Positions 1 to 12,299 of a stretch of DNA of 64,000 nucleotides are shown here, piece after piece; the stretch's first letter is position 1, and every line of letters starts with the position of its first letter. The position numbers and the translations under genes are program-made. The stretch comes from Rhododendron vialii (Eukaryota > Streptophyta > Magnoliopsida > Ericales > Ericaceae): positions 4,384,501 through 4,448,500 of the forward strand of contig NC_080564.1 in the NCBI RefSeq assembly GCF_030253575.1, in the 5' to 3' direction. A model generated the notes under the pieces. The model saw only the letters and a program-made list of their open reading frames with translations. It was not told where the DNA came from and ran no database searches.

Positions 1-1199
1 CGCAAATTGAATAATAGAATGATATTTTCCATCCAATTAAGTGTCTAGCTATAAGCCATCAACTTCATTCTTGGTACAAATGACTTAATTAATATTATGT
101 AAAAGATAGACGATTTTGATAATAAAAAAAACGCCTTACGTGGGGCTCAGATGGTGCATTATTATATTTTAATGTTGTATTGAAATTGAACGACGAGATT
201 TGTTGAAGTATGAAACTTCAAGGACTAACTATGTGATTTATTCTAAAAAATAACAACATTCTTTATAAAAAAAAAAGGAACGAAGGGTTTAAGACTTGAA
301 CCCCTGATCTTTTAGATAAATCTCCAAACTCTAACACCTTATCACTATGGTACATAATTGAGAATTTGTAATTCTAAATGCTATTAATTATATAATATTT
401 TCTTGTATGTAAGGGCTTTATTTTCAGGCTGAAAATTTGAGAAGACAGAGGCTTCAAATGCCTCCATCCTAGTGCTGGGCCTACACTTGTAGATCAATAT
501 TATAGCCTATGTCATCGGTGTAAATCAAAATGTCGACTATAATAATTTTTTTTGAAAGAAAGTACAATGACAAAAAATTTACAAAATTATTTAGATTTTA
601 CTTTCACGACCTAGTTCCAAGGACCACCATTAAATTTGGATTGGTACGCATAGGGTGAAGGTTTGACACCGATCCATGTGTCAAGTATATAGTGCCAATT
701 GTTAAGTGCACCGCCCTGAATATTGATAAGATTGGGTATTAATATAATTAATTTCACCAATTAAAAAAAGGAGAGTAATTTTCACACTCTATTTTTTGAT
801 ATTCACACTTATTTTTTGTACTCCATTTTAGTGTTGAAATTGTATGCATTTGAGACAGTTGGATAATTATTTTTTTCGTGACCTCTCATTTTTCCACGAA
901 GGAATTTTGATTTTTTGAATTAAATTTTGTAGAAAAATAATTTGATTTAGACTAATATTTTGAGAGGAAATTGTAGTTGTATTCAAAAATTTGGGTATAA
1001 TACTTACTTTTTGGTGAATTTCTTGGATGAAAATTTTGTGCGAGAACTTCATTTTTAGTTTAAATTATTGAGGTATTGTGTAGGGACAAATAAGAATTTG
1101 AAAAAATAGTGTAGAGGGAATCGAAAATTAAGATAATATGGTGGAAATTTTAAAATTTGAAAAAATAATGTGGCGGGAATTGAAAATAATTAGTGGTAT
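1..1199. other. AT-rich intergenic DNA, no gene seen
   Basis: I see no coding pattern, spliced gene or RNA gene. The sequence is AT-rich and low in complexity. A stretch near 285-350 resembles the tRNA-related dispersed repeats common in plants (a GGTTCAAGTC-like box on the minus strand), but no tRNA cloverleaf can be folded from it. Confidence 0.6.
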
Positions 1200-1995
1200 T
1201 GTATTTTGTCAATTATAACTATCGTTTACTGAACATTCCGATTGAATTTTTTTATACGACACGTTATGGATATGAAAACGCCAATTTATGATGTTGTCAT
1301 AACAAATGTGATTATATTACTAAATTTGCGGTATGGTATTTTGCTAATAATAACTATCGTTAACTGAGCATTTCAATTAAATTTTTTTTATACGAAACGT
1401 TGTGGGTATGAAAACATTAATTTATGGTGTTGTCATAACAAATTTGGTTATATTACTGAATTTGAGGTATGATATTTTATTGATTATAACTATCGTTAAT
1501 TGAACATTCTGATTGAATTTTTTTATACGAGACGTTGTGGGTATGAAAACGTCAATTTATGGTGTTGTCATAACAAATTTAGTTATATTACTGAATTTGT
1601 GGTATTTTAGACATGTGTTATTACGGAATATTTTAATTAATTTCCTTTGGTACGACACATTGTGGTAAGAAAACGTCAATTTATGGTATTGTCATAACAA
1701 TTATGGTTTGTTATAAAATTTGTGGTATTTAAATATGTTTTCTTTTGATATGACACGTTGTGTTAAGAAAATGACAATTTTAGGTGTTGTCATAATAATT
1801 GTGGTTATTGTATAAAATTTGTGGTATTTTACAAATATTTTTGGTTTGGGTATAATAATTGTTGATTCTGGTACGACATATTTTGATTTTGTTACGAAAT
1901 ATCATTCGAGTCAAAAAAAATTGGTACGATTCATTGTGATAAGATAATGCCAATTTATGGTGTTGTTATAACATTTGTGGGTAACATTATTTAAT
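1200..1995. repeat. Degenerate tandem repeat, about 100-135 bp unit
   Basis: Six to seven imperfect units follow one another. Each has the same three landmarks in order: a tacgacacgttgtgg-like block, gaaaacg(t)caatttatgg, and gttgtcataacaa, followed by an aaatttgtggtattt block. The units drift in length and sequence from left to right, so the array is old. No coding capacity is seen. Confidence 0.75.
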
Positions 1996-2974
1996 TTTTG
2001 ATATTGTACGTATATATTTGGTTAGGGTACAAGTATTATGGATTTCAGTACGAATAATTATGGTTACATAATAATAATATTTTTTAATTATAGGTAACCT
2101 GCTAATGACCTGTTCAACAGGTAAATTTTAATGTACAAGTCGTAACTAGAATCATAAATATGCATTAGAAAACCAAAAATTGGCATAAGAAAAATCACAA
2201 ATTGTCATAATTTAGGCATACGGTATACCCTGTGTACCATAGCTTCCTCCATGGGTGTATGTATATCTCCGTCACATAATTCTTCTAAATGACTGTCACT
2301 TTTGCTCTCAATCATTTGCTCTGCGCTAGCGTTATCGATTTTCGCACTCGCAAATTTTAGTTATTCGGGAGGTTTTTGATAAACGCTTTCACTCGTGCTA
2401 GCATTATCGCACACGCCTGCACGTTATGTGACTTTGTTGTATACTGTATCAGCTTGCTAGAGATTTGTTGTCGAGATTTGGAAATAAATTCTAACTTGAT
2501 TGACGAACGTTTGATTTGGTGTTTTTGTAATTCCAAAATACCATGGGTGGGTAAGTGAACTGTGGAAAGTTGCTAGTATTTTATTAGAGTTAAAAAAAAA
2601 AAAGAGTTTGGGAATTTGCTCAACTGAAGTTTTAAAATTCAAGAAGTTTCTTGAGTGCAGCCACAGTTTTGGTTCCGATTGGAGATGCAAATTAGGTTCT
2701 CAAAAATGTTATTTGCACAACCGTTGTGTTGGTTATGTGCATAATTCTGACCGTCCAGATGTATTTGAACGGTCTAGATTTTAAAAAAACTCTTCTAAGG
2801 ATTATGGGGAACAATTTGAACGAATCCTGACCATTTATTACAGCAATGAACAGATATAGATTGGTTGTGTGTTGTGTTTTACACTACCATTGTGTGTGTA
2901 GTACTTTTTTCACACACCTTGGGGTTGTCTCAGTGGTAAAGGCGAGTGCTAGATTTAGGGAGTAATCCAGACCA
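1996..2974. other. Gene-free stretch with one dispersed repeat
   Basis: No gene is recognised. Positions 2310-2430 (ttttgctctcaa ... gcactcgcaaattttag ... cgttatgtgactt) are similar to 58735-58850 near the other end of the window, so this is a dispersed repeat. From about 2920 a tRNA-like stretch (gtctcagtggtaaaggc, similar to an A box) leads into the foldback structure that follows. Confidence 0.5.
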
Positions 2975-3995
2975 GGGGACTGTGTTGTGCAACCCGTGTT
3001 GCACAGCGTGCTGCACTGCTTTGCCGGCATCGGTCCAACGATCGGAGACATCCACTATGTAGAGCTCGTCGAGTACTGCAAGTGTACCAAAAATCAACTC
3101 GATCAAATATCGTTAAGTGTCTCATCGAAATATATATAACTTGAAAAAATTTGAATCCTAATGGATACAAAATACTGGATCAAAACCACTGAATCTATTT
3201 TTTTCAAGTTATATATATTCCGACGAGGCACTTAACGATATTTGATCGAGTTGATTTTTGGGACACTTGTAGTACTTGATGAGCTCTACGTAGTTAGGGC
3301 TGTAAATGAATTGAGCCATTCGCGAATTGTTCAAGGCTCGGTTCGGTAAGAACTCGTTCGAATTCAATTCGTCTGCTAAATGAACTGAACTTGAACCTCA
3401 ATTCTAGACTCGTTCCGTAAATGAGCCAAACCTGAGCCTAACGGTATTCGACTCGGTTAGGTTCGCGAACTTATACTTAAATTTAATTAATAATTCAATA
3501 GGGGTCTATTTGTAAATGTAAAAAAATTTTAAGGTTGTATATATAATTCAATACTTATTTTTCTCTCAAATTCTATACGATCAATGAGGGAGTTTTGGTT
3601 CGCTTGAGTTTAATGAGCTGAGCCGAATCAAACTTGAGTCTTGACAAGCTCAATACGAGCTTAGATTCGGCTTGACTCGATTTATTTGAGTTTATCGAGT
3701 CAAACTCGGGCCAAGATGTTCAAGTTCGAATCCAATCTGAGTCGAACTCGAGCCAGACTAGTACCTTAACGAACTCAACTGAGCTTTGAAAAATTTTAAC
3801 AAGCCGAACTCGAGCCAAGTTGTTCAGGCTCAAATCGAACTCGAGCCGAACTCATACCTTCACAAACCCGAGCCGAACTTAATAGGATTCGGCTTAATTC
3901 GCTTCGTTTACAACCCTATACGCAATGGACGTCTCCGATCATCAAATTGATGCCGGCAAGGCCGCGCTGGCAGCCGCGCAACACAGTCCCCGTTC
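2975..3995. repeat. Foldback element interrupted by a hAT-type insertion
   Basis: The left part 2975-3150 reappears in reverse complement at 3194-3294 and 3919-3995. Shared blocks include gactgtgttg, ttgccggcatc, gatcggaga, gagctc and the run around atcaaatatcgttaag. The right arm is split by a separate 624-bp transposon. Remove that insertion and the arms pair almost end to end with a loop of only about 45 bp. No coding region is present. Confidence 0.8.
3295..3918. mobile_element. Non-autonomous hAT-type element with 8-bp target duplication
   Basis: The element begins tagggctgtaaatgaa and ends ttcgtttacaaccctata-side, giving inverted termini of TAGGG(C/T)TGTAAA type. It is flanked by tacgtagt (3287-3294) and tacgcaat (3919-3926), an aged 8-bp duplication. 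The opposite foldback arm shows the uninterrupted site as tacatagt. The interior is rich in gagcc/ctcgag-like motifs and codes for nothing. An 8-bp duplication is the mark of the hAT superfamily. Fragments of the same family occur at 14635-15030. Confidence 0.8.
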
Positions 3996-4112
3996 GAGTA
4001 ATCCCATTGGTCTGGGATTCGATTCACCACCGAATGAGCACCCTGGTATTTAAGGGGGGATTGTGGTTGATGTGTTGTAACTAGCTCTTTCCGAAGTTTG
4101 AATTGCACAATC

Positions 4113-5763
4113 ATGTCTATTTAGTAGCTTAACTGTAAAGCTGTTTCTCAGTTATAAATAAATAAATAAATAAATATCTCAACGATCACACAGAGTCCAA
4201 GTTTTTGAATTCTTTACATCATCTTGTGGGATGCAATAGGGTCAAAGATTGTCGTGACACCTCTAGGAGTTTTTCTGTGCCTTCGAGAACTCAACAGTAA
4301 ACCTGAGTGGGTTGGAAAATAGACCATTGAGATTAACGGAGATGCACGCAAGCTCACCTAAAATAATTTGAGTTATACAAGAGATATGGAATCGGTTAAG
4401 TTGTAGAGACAAACATTTAACATTTTCTTCTATTAGGGCGTCCAAGCTAGCATCTGTTGGTTTTGATTCATTTTAAACCGCTTAAATGATAGGTCAAACT
4501 TCCCCTAGTTTCAGTGGCTTTGTTCGGTTAATTTTTTAGTTTTAATTTTAGTTTAGTTTTCAATCATTACTTTATTTCTTTTTTCAATCATTATCCTATT
4601 TCTCAAATTATTACTTTCTTATCTCTCTTCAATTATTACCTATATATTTAATTATTACTCTATTTCTCTCTCCACTCACTATCAAAATTAAACTAAACTA
4701 AACTTCCAACTAAACAAAGCCATGATTTTGTGTTGTCGGTGGGAAATCCAACCTAAGAGAAATATTCCTCTCTGTCACGCTCAACGAGGCGAGTCCAATA
4801 TGAGTTCAAATAAAGTGATTGCTTGCAACAATTTCAATGTCAATTACTACTGCAATGAGCACAAGTGTACAAACCTGTCTCGCCAATAATTACACGAGGC
4901 AATCATATTCATAAGCACAAATCATAGAAAGGTCAATAAAAGGTGATTAACCGGTAATTATCCTAAAGTATTGGTCTCCGTTTCGGGAAACAAACACACG
5001 AGGACCCATGGCCTACCTTACCGTTTTGGCTTTTTCTTTGCGTGTTTGGGGTTTTTTGTGAAACACAAGCTCGCTTCATCGAGAAAATTTTCGGTTCAGG
5101 GTGGATATATTTTACGTTTTACTTGTTCGATATATTCGGACCGTTTAATACACCTTTTAATAGTTCGGATTGAAATCTTCTCTTTTGTAACACCCCAATA
5201 CTTTTTCTCTATTTTTTTTTTCTCTCCGAATCTGAGCCGTCTAAAAACGCACTGGACGGCTCAGATGTGTTGAGCGGGCACCACGTGTTATCCATTCGGC
5301 AATTGAAAAATTTTCCCGCTTCATCATAGAAATATCATCTGCTTGGAACAATGGAGATAACGGCTACTTTAGAGAGATTATTAATTCATTGCCTTGTTCT
5401 TTTTACAATTTAAAAAGAATTTTTCAAAAAATTCTCCTTAGATTCCCTCTAAATTCTTTCTACTTTCAACATTTTTCTCTACTGATTATTCCTACTATTT
5501 TTCAAAAAAAAATTTAAACACCAATCCAAACATAGTAGAAAGTGTACTTCATTTTTAGTAGTTATTCATATAGAATTACAAAATTATCCTTCATCATACA
5601 ATTCTTCCTTCACATGAAAAGGGTAATTATGTAATTATACATCACTATTTAAAAAAAGAAGAGTGCATTTGAATAAAAAGAGTGTAAAAACCAATTTCCG
5701 ACAAAAATAGTGATAAGTGTATGTAAACCCAAATCGCAACCCAATACTGTGTCTGTTTTGGTA
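4113..5763. other. Intergenic DNA with one MITE-like element
   Basis: No gene is recognised. Positions 4157-4172 are an (aata)n microsatellite. Positions 4516-4721 form a MITE-like unit with ggctttgtt at one end and aacaaagcc at the other and a T/A-rich interior. The rest is unassigned AT-rich DNA. Confidence 0.5.
4516..4721. mobile_element. Short MITE-like inverted-repeat element
   Basis: The ends are inverted (ggctttgttcggtta versus taactaaacaaagcc read on the other strand). The inside is a low-complexity run of attatt/tttctct. No clear target duplication could be picked out, so the superfamily is open. Confidence 0.5.
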
Positions 5764-5898
5764 TCCAGTTTCATCAATTTTGTGGCCAAGATCCACTCTG
5801 CACAATCACATTGATATCAATGGCTAGCATTTTGCCACGTAATGGGGGAGCTAGCTGTCCCAACGGGACGGAAGCGGCTGGCTGCCAACAAAATACAG

Positions 5899-6137
5899 TT
5901 CCAGATCAATGGTGCTAGTGTCACACCCATTTTTCATACCCAAATACACACCCACACTCACATGAGTGGTGGGCTCTATACACATACTAACACCCATTTT
6001 TCACACCCAAACACACACCCACACTCGCATGAGTGGTGGGCACCATGGGCTCTATACACACACTAACACCCATTTTTCGTGAGTGTGGATGTGTGTTTGC
6101 GCGTGAAAATGGGTGTGACACTAGAATTATTGATTCC
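5899..6137. mobile_element. MITE with ctagtgtcacacccattttt termini
   Basis: The element opens with gtgctagtgtcacacccat and closes with the reverse complement atgggtgtgacactagaat. The interior repeats cacccacactc(a/g)catgagtgg. Its outer edges (gatcaat ... attattgattcc) resemble those of the elements at 21462-21630 and 42350-42515, suggesting one MITE family with diverged interiors. Confidence 0.65.
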
Positions 6138-6319
6138 AAATTATATACTAATTTTTTGGGGTTTTTTTTCCCTATAAAGATGACTCAAATAATTCATTAT
6201 TCTTAAAAATGCTCATTTATGGGTTCCTGAAAAAAAAAAAAAAACGTAATATGATATTTAAAGGTCATTTTTCAGAATTTGTAAGGCAAAACATTGAATT
6301 TCATACAGATGATTTATTA

Positions 6320-6591
6320 CTCTCTTTGTCCCTTTTTAAATATCCTATTTCGTAATTTTAACTTATTAGAAAGACATCATCATTACACATTTTACATCAA
6401 CTTTTATTTCAACTTTCTCTACTTACTCTCTATGGGGACATCATTATTACACACTAACTTTTCAAAACGGAACATACTTTTAGGGGCAAAATAAAATGCA
6501 CCAACTTTTATCCATTAACTTTACAAACTAGACACTTATTAAGGGACAGCCTAAAATGGAATACTGGATTCTAAAAAAGGGACGGAGGGAG
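6320..6591. mobile_element. Stowaway-type MITE (Tc1/mariner) with TA duplication
   Basis: The termini are ctctctttgtccctttt and aaaagggacggagggag, a diverged form of the Stowaway consensus end CTCCCTCCGTCCC. The element is flanked by TA on both sides (6318-6319 and 6592-6593), as expected for Tc1/mariner-mobilised MITEs. It is 272 bp long and non-coding. Confidence 0.85.
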
Positions 6592-7192
6592 TAATATTTT
6601 GTAGAGCCTATTTCGGGTTTCACAAAGATAATTCAAACCGATGATTATTCTCGAAAATATTTTTCGTGCGTTCCTATAAAAAATTAGCTTAATTTGATTC
6701 GATAGAGACTTTTTTAGAATTCTTAGGAGTGTACAATTTAAAAAAAAATCCCTACTGATTTCAAATTAAGCTAATTTTTTGCAAAACCTCGTTAATTTTT
6801 TTTTACGAATAATGAGTGATTTGAATCATATTTGTGGGACATGATAGGAGCCCAACAAAATCAATAACTTGGAATTGTGTTTTTCCTATGCCAAACGGGG
6901 ATTGAGCAAATAAAAGGAGGCACTCCGTCAAAGAAAAGAAACGGCACCGTTTCTCCCGCAGCAGGTGGCAGCAGCAGTTTTCTCGTTGGGACTGCAGACT
7001 CTCCATTACGTGGCAAAATGCCTGCCATTGATATCAATGTGATTGTGTAAAGTGGATACTGGCCACAAAATGGACATTTTGTAAAGTAGATCTTGGCCAC
7101 AAAATGGATGAAACTGGACACCAGAGACTGGATGGGATCCTACCACTTAGAAGATGGCATACACATGGCTAGTTGATTCCGCTCTTTTAAAA

Positions 7193-7316
7193 TTTGGGTA
7201 CTGCTAAATACAATTGCGAATTTACTACATGTAGTCAATTTATAAAAGGAAATTTTTGAATTCCCTTTTATGAATTGGCGACATGTAGTAAATTCGCAGT
7301 TTTATTTAGCCGGAGC
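7193..7316. repeat. Small hairpin MITE
   Basis: Two arms (gctaaatacaattgcgaatt ... ataaaagg, and its reverse complement ccttttat ... aattcgcagttttatttagc) face each other around a loop of about 10 bases. The whole is about 120 bp and could form a long stem if transcribed. Confidence 0.75.
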
Positions 7317-7487
7317 CTAAAATTTTGAAGTATGAAGTTTAGTGAAATACTTTGTTGAAGAGCAAAATACAGTGGTAAGCGCGATACGGCTCTGACTACC
7401 CTCAGAAAAATGAAGCCCCATCCAAGTTGAAAAGGGTGCTAAAGTATGTAGAAATCGATTGTATCAAACGCTTAGCCCGTGTCCGTT

Positions 7488-7785
7488 GTTTAGAAGAATT
7501 TTATGAAAGCAATTACGTCACTTTATTTGATGAATACACACCTTTTTTATTTTATTTTATTTTTTATAAATGAAGTTTGGTAGAAGGTAATATTCGATGC
7601 ATCCACTTTATTTGATAAATTTTTATGCATGTAGCACACCGTTTAGAAGAATTTTATGTAAAGCAATTTGATTTTTGCATTCCTTTATTTGACGAATACA
7701 TACTTTATTTATTTTGATAAACGAAGTTAGGTAGGAGGTAATTTTTGATGCATCCACTTTATTTGACGAATTTTTATGTATTTTT
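7488..7785. repeat. Tandem duplication of a ~150-bp unit
   Basis: The block starting ccgttgtttagaagaatttt is repeated once starting near 7640 (ccgtttagaagaattttatg). Both copies contain tttatttga(t/c)gaataca, aaa(t/c)gaagtt(t/a)gg and gatgcatccactttatttga. The unit is not coding and lies just upstream of the NRP promoter. Confidence 0.75.
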
Positions 7786-7890
7786 CATCATCTAAGGAGG
7801 GAAAAAAAAGAAGAAAAAGAATAAGTGCGAAAACCACTTTTTAAATTTTAAACACGAAGGGTTGTTTGGTACTCTTAAAACTTCAAACCC

Positions 7891-7898
7891 TATAAATA
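7891..7898 (+). promoter_or_regulatory. TATA box of the NRP (DCD) gene
   Basis: TATAAATA lies about 30 bp upstream of a sequence that looks like a transcribed leader, which ends in gtgacag followed by a gtacgc donor at 7961/7962. A CT-rich run follows inside the intron. The position fits a plant core promoter for the gene whose start codon is at 9794. Confidence 0.6.
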
Positions 7899-9185
7899 CC
7901 GAGGAATCTATACTCGCCCTCTGTGCCGCATATTCCGGGGTTTCGCGTTGGAGTGACAGGTACGCTCTCTCTCTCTGCTTCTGGATTCCCAAATCTAGGG
8001 TTCCACTTGCACTATAATTTTCTCTTGGTTAACCGAAGCTGACGCTCTCTTCACACATTAACTTTTTCTACTGGTCGTAAACATTTCAAATTATCTGTGT
8101 TGAGTACTAGTAGCTCAATTCGTGTTTGTGTTACATGTTTAACGAGTTGGTTAGTCCACAGTGGCTCTGGATTTGGAGCAAGGTTAATTAGTTTTGAATG
8201 AACTGCTATGGAAACTTGAGGAATGTTGGATGTTTCTTTTTTTGTTCATTTTCCCCCCCTCCCTATTGTCACTTTTACTTAAGGCTCCATTCTCCTTAAC
8301 TTTTTTGTCTATTTCATTTTGTGTGTTTTGTTTGTCTTTTCTGAATTTTTTTTTGATTCGCGTCATATTTTCTGAATTAATCATCTATCTCCCTTAGAGA
8401 AGCCTAAAAAATACAAATTTATGACAAAAATCCAAAAAAAGTTTACTAAAGACGAAAAAAATATTTTTTTCCGTCTAAGGCGTCATCTTATATAAATTTT
8501 TTCAACATCAACTCACATTTTTATACTTTTTCTGATTCATTTCATCGAGACGAATAATTAATACCCAAAATTACTATTTGAAAAGCTCAAAAAAAAGTTA
8601 TGACAAGTAAAAAAACATTGATAAAAGTCTTAGACAAATGGAGTCAAGCATTTAATTGCCCGCTCACTTGAAAACATTTCATTGAAATTTTTGTGTGGAA
8701 GAGATTCAAGATAATCTGATTCTGGAGTTTGCGGAAGTTTGCCAAGTTTCTCGGTTTTGTTTGCATTTCCTCTTATTTTATGTTGGGACAGTAACTTTGC
8801 CAATATAGTACTTTGTAAATCTTGTCCAGATTTCTGTGGTTGGCAATTAGTATTTCTTGGTTGCCTACATAATTGAGGGAAACTCCTTCCCTTCTCTCCC
8901 ATCCTTCTTACCAAGTTTGATATTTCTTTTGGTGAAGACGTTAATGTGGATGAGAATTTGATTGATAATAAAATGGAATCCTGGCTCCCAGACGGTCAGG
9001 TCATCGAAATAGATAGCATAGACTTCTTGATGAAGTTCTCCACCATCAAGGCTCAAAGAACCGACCAGACTGAGTGACTGACTAGTCTCATGAAACTTTC
9101 GATGATGGCACGATTACTTTTTGCATGCTATTTCCATACTTAGTTTTGCTTGTTATTCTTCTGGACAAAATGATCAATAAGATGG

Positions 9186-9633
9186 CCCTGTCTGTTAGCT
9201 GTTAGCTGGACTAATTGGTTGGATAGACTATTTTCCTGGACTAGCTAATTCAGGACTAAGTAATTCAGAACTAGCTAATCCAGTGTTTAGTAGGCACACA
9301 CCTAGATTATTTAATTCTTGGGACTAAATAGTCCCTCTGTAGCCGGACTAATTATGGCCAATTCCAACCCTATCATAGTTAGTCCCGCTTCCCCAATTAT
9401 CCAATGATCCTTCCCCACATACAAACTTGGGTATGAAAAAGAGTTTTGAAGAGTAAGCAAGTAACTTATTACCTTTTCTCATCATCCACCCCAATTTTAT
9501 CCACCCATACAAATTATCAACCACATCAAGTGTAAAATAATCTCCCCTTCTTAGTTAATCCTGTTTCCTACCATATCCTTCTCTTATCCCCCCTTCTTAT
9601 ATAATCCCTAAAGCTAGTCCGGCTAACAAACGG
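9186..9633. mobile_element. MITE-like element in the NRP leader intron
   Basis: The left end (ctgtctgttagct ... agctggactaatt) and right end (tagtccggctaacaaacgg) are inverted copies. Inside there are repeats of gactaa/tagtcc and cagaactagctaat. The element lies wholly within the leader intron, so it should be spliced out. Target duplication and superfamily were not resolved. Confidence 0.55.
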
Positions 9634-9793
9634 AAATGTGTTGCTGATTCTCCTCCATTGTTTTGGCTCCTATGATGAATGTAACTTTGATGTTACGCAC
9701 TAATTTCTATAGGCATATGATACAGCCTTCCTTGTCGGGAGTGTTCGTAAAACTCACAAGGATTCTATGCATAATTAATCAGGTTTCGCAGGT

Positions 9794-11986
9794 ATGGACA
9801 GCATGCACAACTTTTGGCAGTTGGGTGACGAGCTTCGAGGACGATCAAGAGTTTCAGAGGATAACAAATGGTCAGTGGTTGCTTCTAAACTAGCTGAACA
9901 GACCAGATCTAAGGGTGAGCGAAGGAATAATCTCGATCTCTCAAAGGACTCAGATGAGATAAGGCCGAAGGATAATATTGTCTTTCAGGAAGACAACAAG
10001 TTTGAAATCCTTAACTTCAACATGTTGAATTGGAACTCGAAAATCCCCAACAAAAGTTCCTTTGGGGATGGTATGTACCATATGAATGCTATGTATCAGA
10101 AGAGCAATGGCAACAATGCGTCAAACATAGCTGGTATGAAGTATAGCGTCAACAACCTGAACAAAGAGGCCAACAACAATGGCAGCAGTTACAATATTGA
10201 TAATCACAGTGTGAGTGTGAATGACAAAAGGTTCAAGACCTTGCCTGCAGCTGAGACACTCCCAAGGAATGAAGTGCTTGGTGGCTACATTTTTGTTTGT
10301 AACAATGACACAATGATGGAGGATTTAAAGCGACAACTTTTTGGTAATCATAGTTGTCTGTTTTGTTTGTTTCTTAAGTCATGGCCTTGAATTACTTGGA
10401 CCAATAGGTTGTAAGAACTTAGACGTTTGATTTGATATCTATGGTAAAACACAAGGTGAACATACTCGTTAATCCAGAGCCATTTTAATCTGTAGGCTTG
10501 TTTTAAGGGGTGCGTTTGGGAAGTTGATTTGTAGGCTAATTTTTCCTGAAAAAAACCTGGTACCAATTGGTGCTTTAATTGTGGTTGCACTTGTATTTGA
10601 AGATGATCAGCGTAATTTTCTGAGATAATTGTATGCTGTTCCTGATCAGATATTTCCAAGAATTAGTTCTTACTCATTGACAATCACATTTATTTTGTAG
10701 GTTTGCCCCCTAGATATAGAGACTCTGTTCGGGCAATTACACCAGGCTTACCTTTGTTTCTCTACAACTACACTACTCATCAGTTGTATGGTATTTTTGA
10801 GGTTTGTATTTAACTGTGTTTATTTTTTGTTGGTTTGTCCCACAATGATGCTTAAATAGTGCAATTCAGGTCACAGTATTTTTCAATTTCGTCTTTCAAG
10901 TCTTCATGGACAACCGTACATTTTGATTTATTCTTGAAGTAATTAGGGTTGATTTTTGTTTGGACCCTTCACTTTTCCCTTCTTGCTTACACATGAGAGA
11001 AAACGATCCCTTGACAAATGTTACCCTATTTACAGGAAAATATTTATGTTTGGCTGAAATTATTTTGCTGATTATAGTAGCTTGGCTTGTGAACTTCTTA
11101 AATTTTCAAATTTGTAACCAGTTGCATTTTCATATGAGCAAGTTAGAATGCCGTATTGATCGGATATTATCTAGGTTTCGCAATTTTTCTGGCTGTTGTA
11201 TCTTCAATTTTTATGAACAATTGTTTCTCAAAATTGTTCTTTGCAGGCTGCAAGTTTTGGGGGTTCTAACATCGATCCTTCTGCTTGGGAAGACAAAAAA
11301 TGTAGAGGGGAATCAAGGTTCCCTGCCCAGGTAAAATCTAGGTTTATGAATTTGGACACATGATTCTCTGAGCGTGCCTTTGCTGGAGGCTTTCAACTGA
11401 TTGATTCATTTTCCTCTTGAGCCAGGTGAGAATCCGTATCAGAAAACTCTGTAAAGCCTTGGAGGAAGATGCATTTAGGCCAGTCTTGCATCATTATGAT
11501 GGTCCCAAGTTTCGACTTGAACTCTCAGTTCCAGAGGTACGAGGAAATTCAGTTTGACTATGGTACATGAATGATCAAAATACATATGTTACATACTTGA
11601 ACTTCTCTAAATGATAAAGTATCCATGTTCGACACTTTACGCATGTACCGAAATTTGTAGTTGTACTTTAACCTCACAAGTATACTTTGCATAACAAAAG
11701 AAGCCCTTGTGATTGACAAAATGCATATCGCACCTTCTAAGCATCATTTTATGCTAGGAATGCTATGTTGTGTCCGTGTGCTTAGACAATTGAGATGATG
11801 AACTCTACACTGGGACAAACACGTGCTTCCGAGTCCGCGTGATATTTATTTTACTTTAGGCTAATGTGTTTATTCTGGCTTTCCTTCTATTAACCTTTTC
11901 AATATGTTGCAACTGATGTTTGCTGTTTCTGCTTGGTACTGCAGACCCTCAACTTGTTAGATCTCTGTGAACAGGCAGGCATTTAA
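9794..11986 (+). CDS. NRP: DCD-domain N-rich protein (NRP family)
   Basis: Five coding exons fit in phase: 9794-10343, 10701-10801, 11247-11330, 11426-11536 and 11945-11986, giving 295 residues. A leader intron of about 1.8 kb (donor near 7962, acceptor tcgcag just before the ATG) precedes them. The N-terminal half (1-160) is rich in Asn. Residues about 162-290 form the Development and Cell Death domain: LGGYIFVCNNDTM, the PPRYRDSVRAI stretch, FLYNYTTHQLYGIFEA, RFPAQVR and HHYDGPKFRLEL are all present, followed by the usual LCEQAG tail. Family members (Arabidopsis and soybean NRPs) link ER and osmotic stress to cell death, which is inferred here from family membership only. The ATG is chosen because it directly follows the acceptor and starts the conserved N terminus. 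Confidence 0.93.
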
Positions 11987-12299
11987 AGTTCGGTTGCCAA
12001 CACTATCCCCTCTCATGCGCAAGCCCTTTCTTAGTACATGTGATTGTTGTAGGTTTTGTTTATGGTGCATATCAGCTGTTTGTTTCATAGGTTTTCCGTA
12101 GAGTGCAAGCTCGAATTGTAAAATCTGGTGCAGGAATCTTCTCAAAGACAGAGTAGAGAAGGCTTGTAGCCAGCTCAAAAAGTGTATAGTGTGTCCTGTG
12201 AAGATTGAGCAGATTTGTAATGTTCCATTGAGATGGCCGTGTAACATTTTAGCCCGGAAGATGACAACATTATTATGCAACTACTTAGTGCAATGGAAT

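Larger units (their letters stand above)
5764..7117. repeat. Large foldback structure carrying nested MITEs
   Basis: The arm 5764-5885 (tccagtttcatcaattttg ... ttgatatcaatgg ... ttttgccacgtaatgg) returns in reverse complement at 6968-7117. The right arm has a small internal duplication of the ggccacaaaatgga block. Between the arms lie at least two independent MITEs (5899-6137 and 6320-6591). Reading frames inside are only short and unconvincing. Confidence 0.8.

Noticed and set aside
285-350. tRNA-like stretch on the minus strand
   Set aside because: A B-box-like GGTTCAAGTC is present but no acceptor stem or anticodon arm can be formed.
2920-2985. tRNA-like ggttgtctcagtggtaaagg
   Set aside because: It looks like an A box, yet the rest does not fold as a tRNA. 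More likely part of a tRNA-derived repeat within the foldback.
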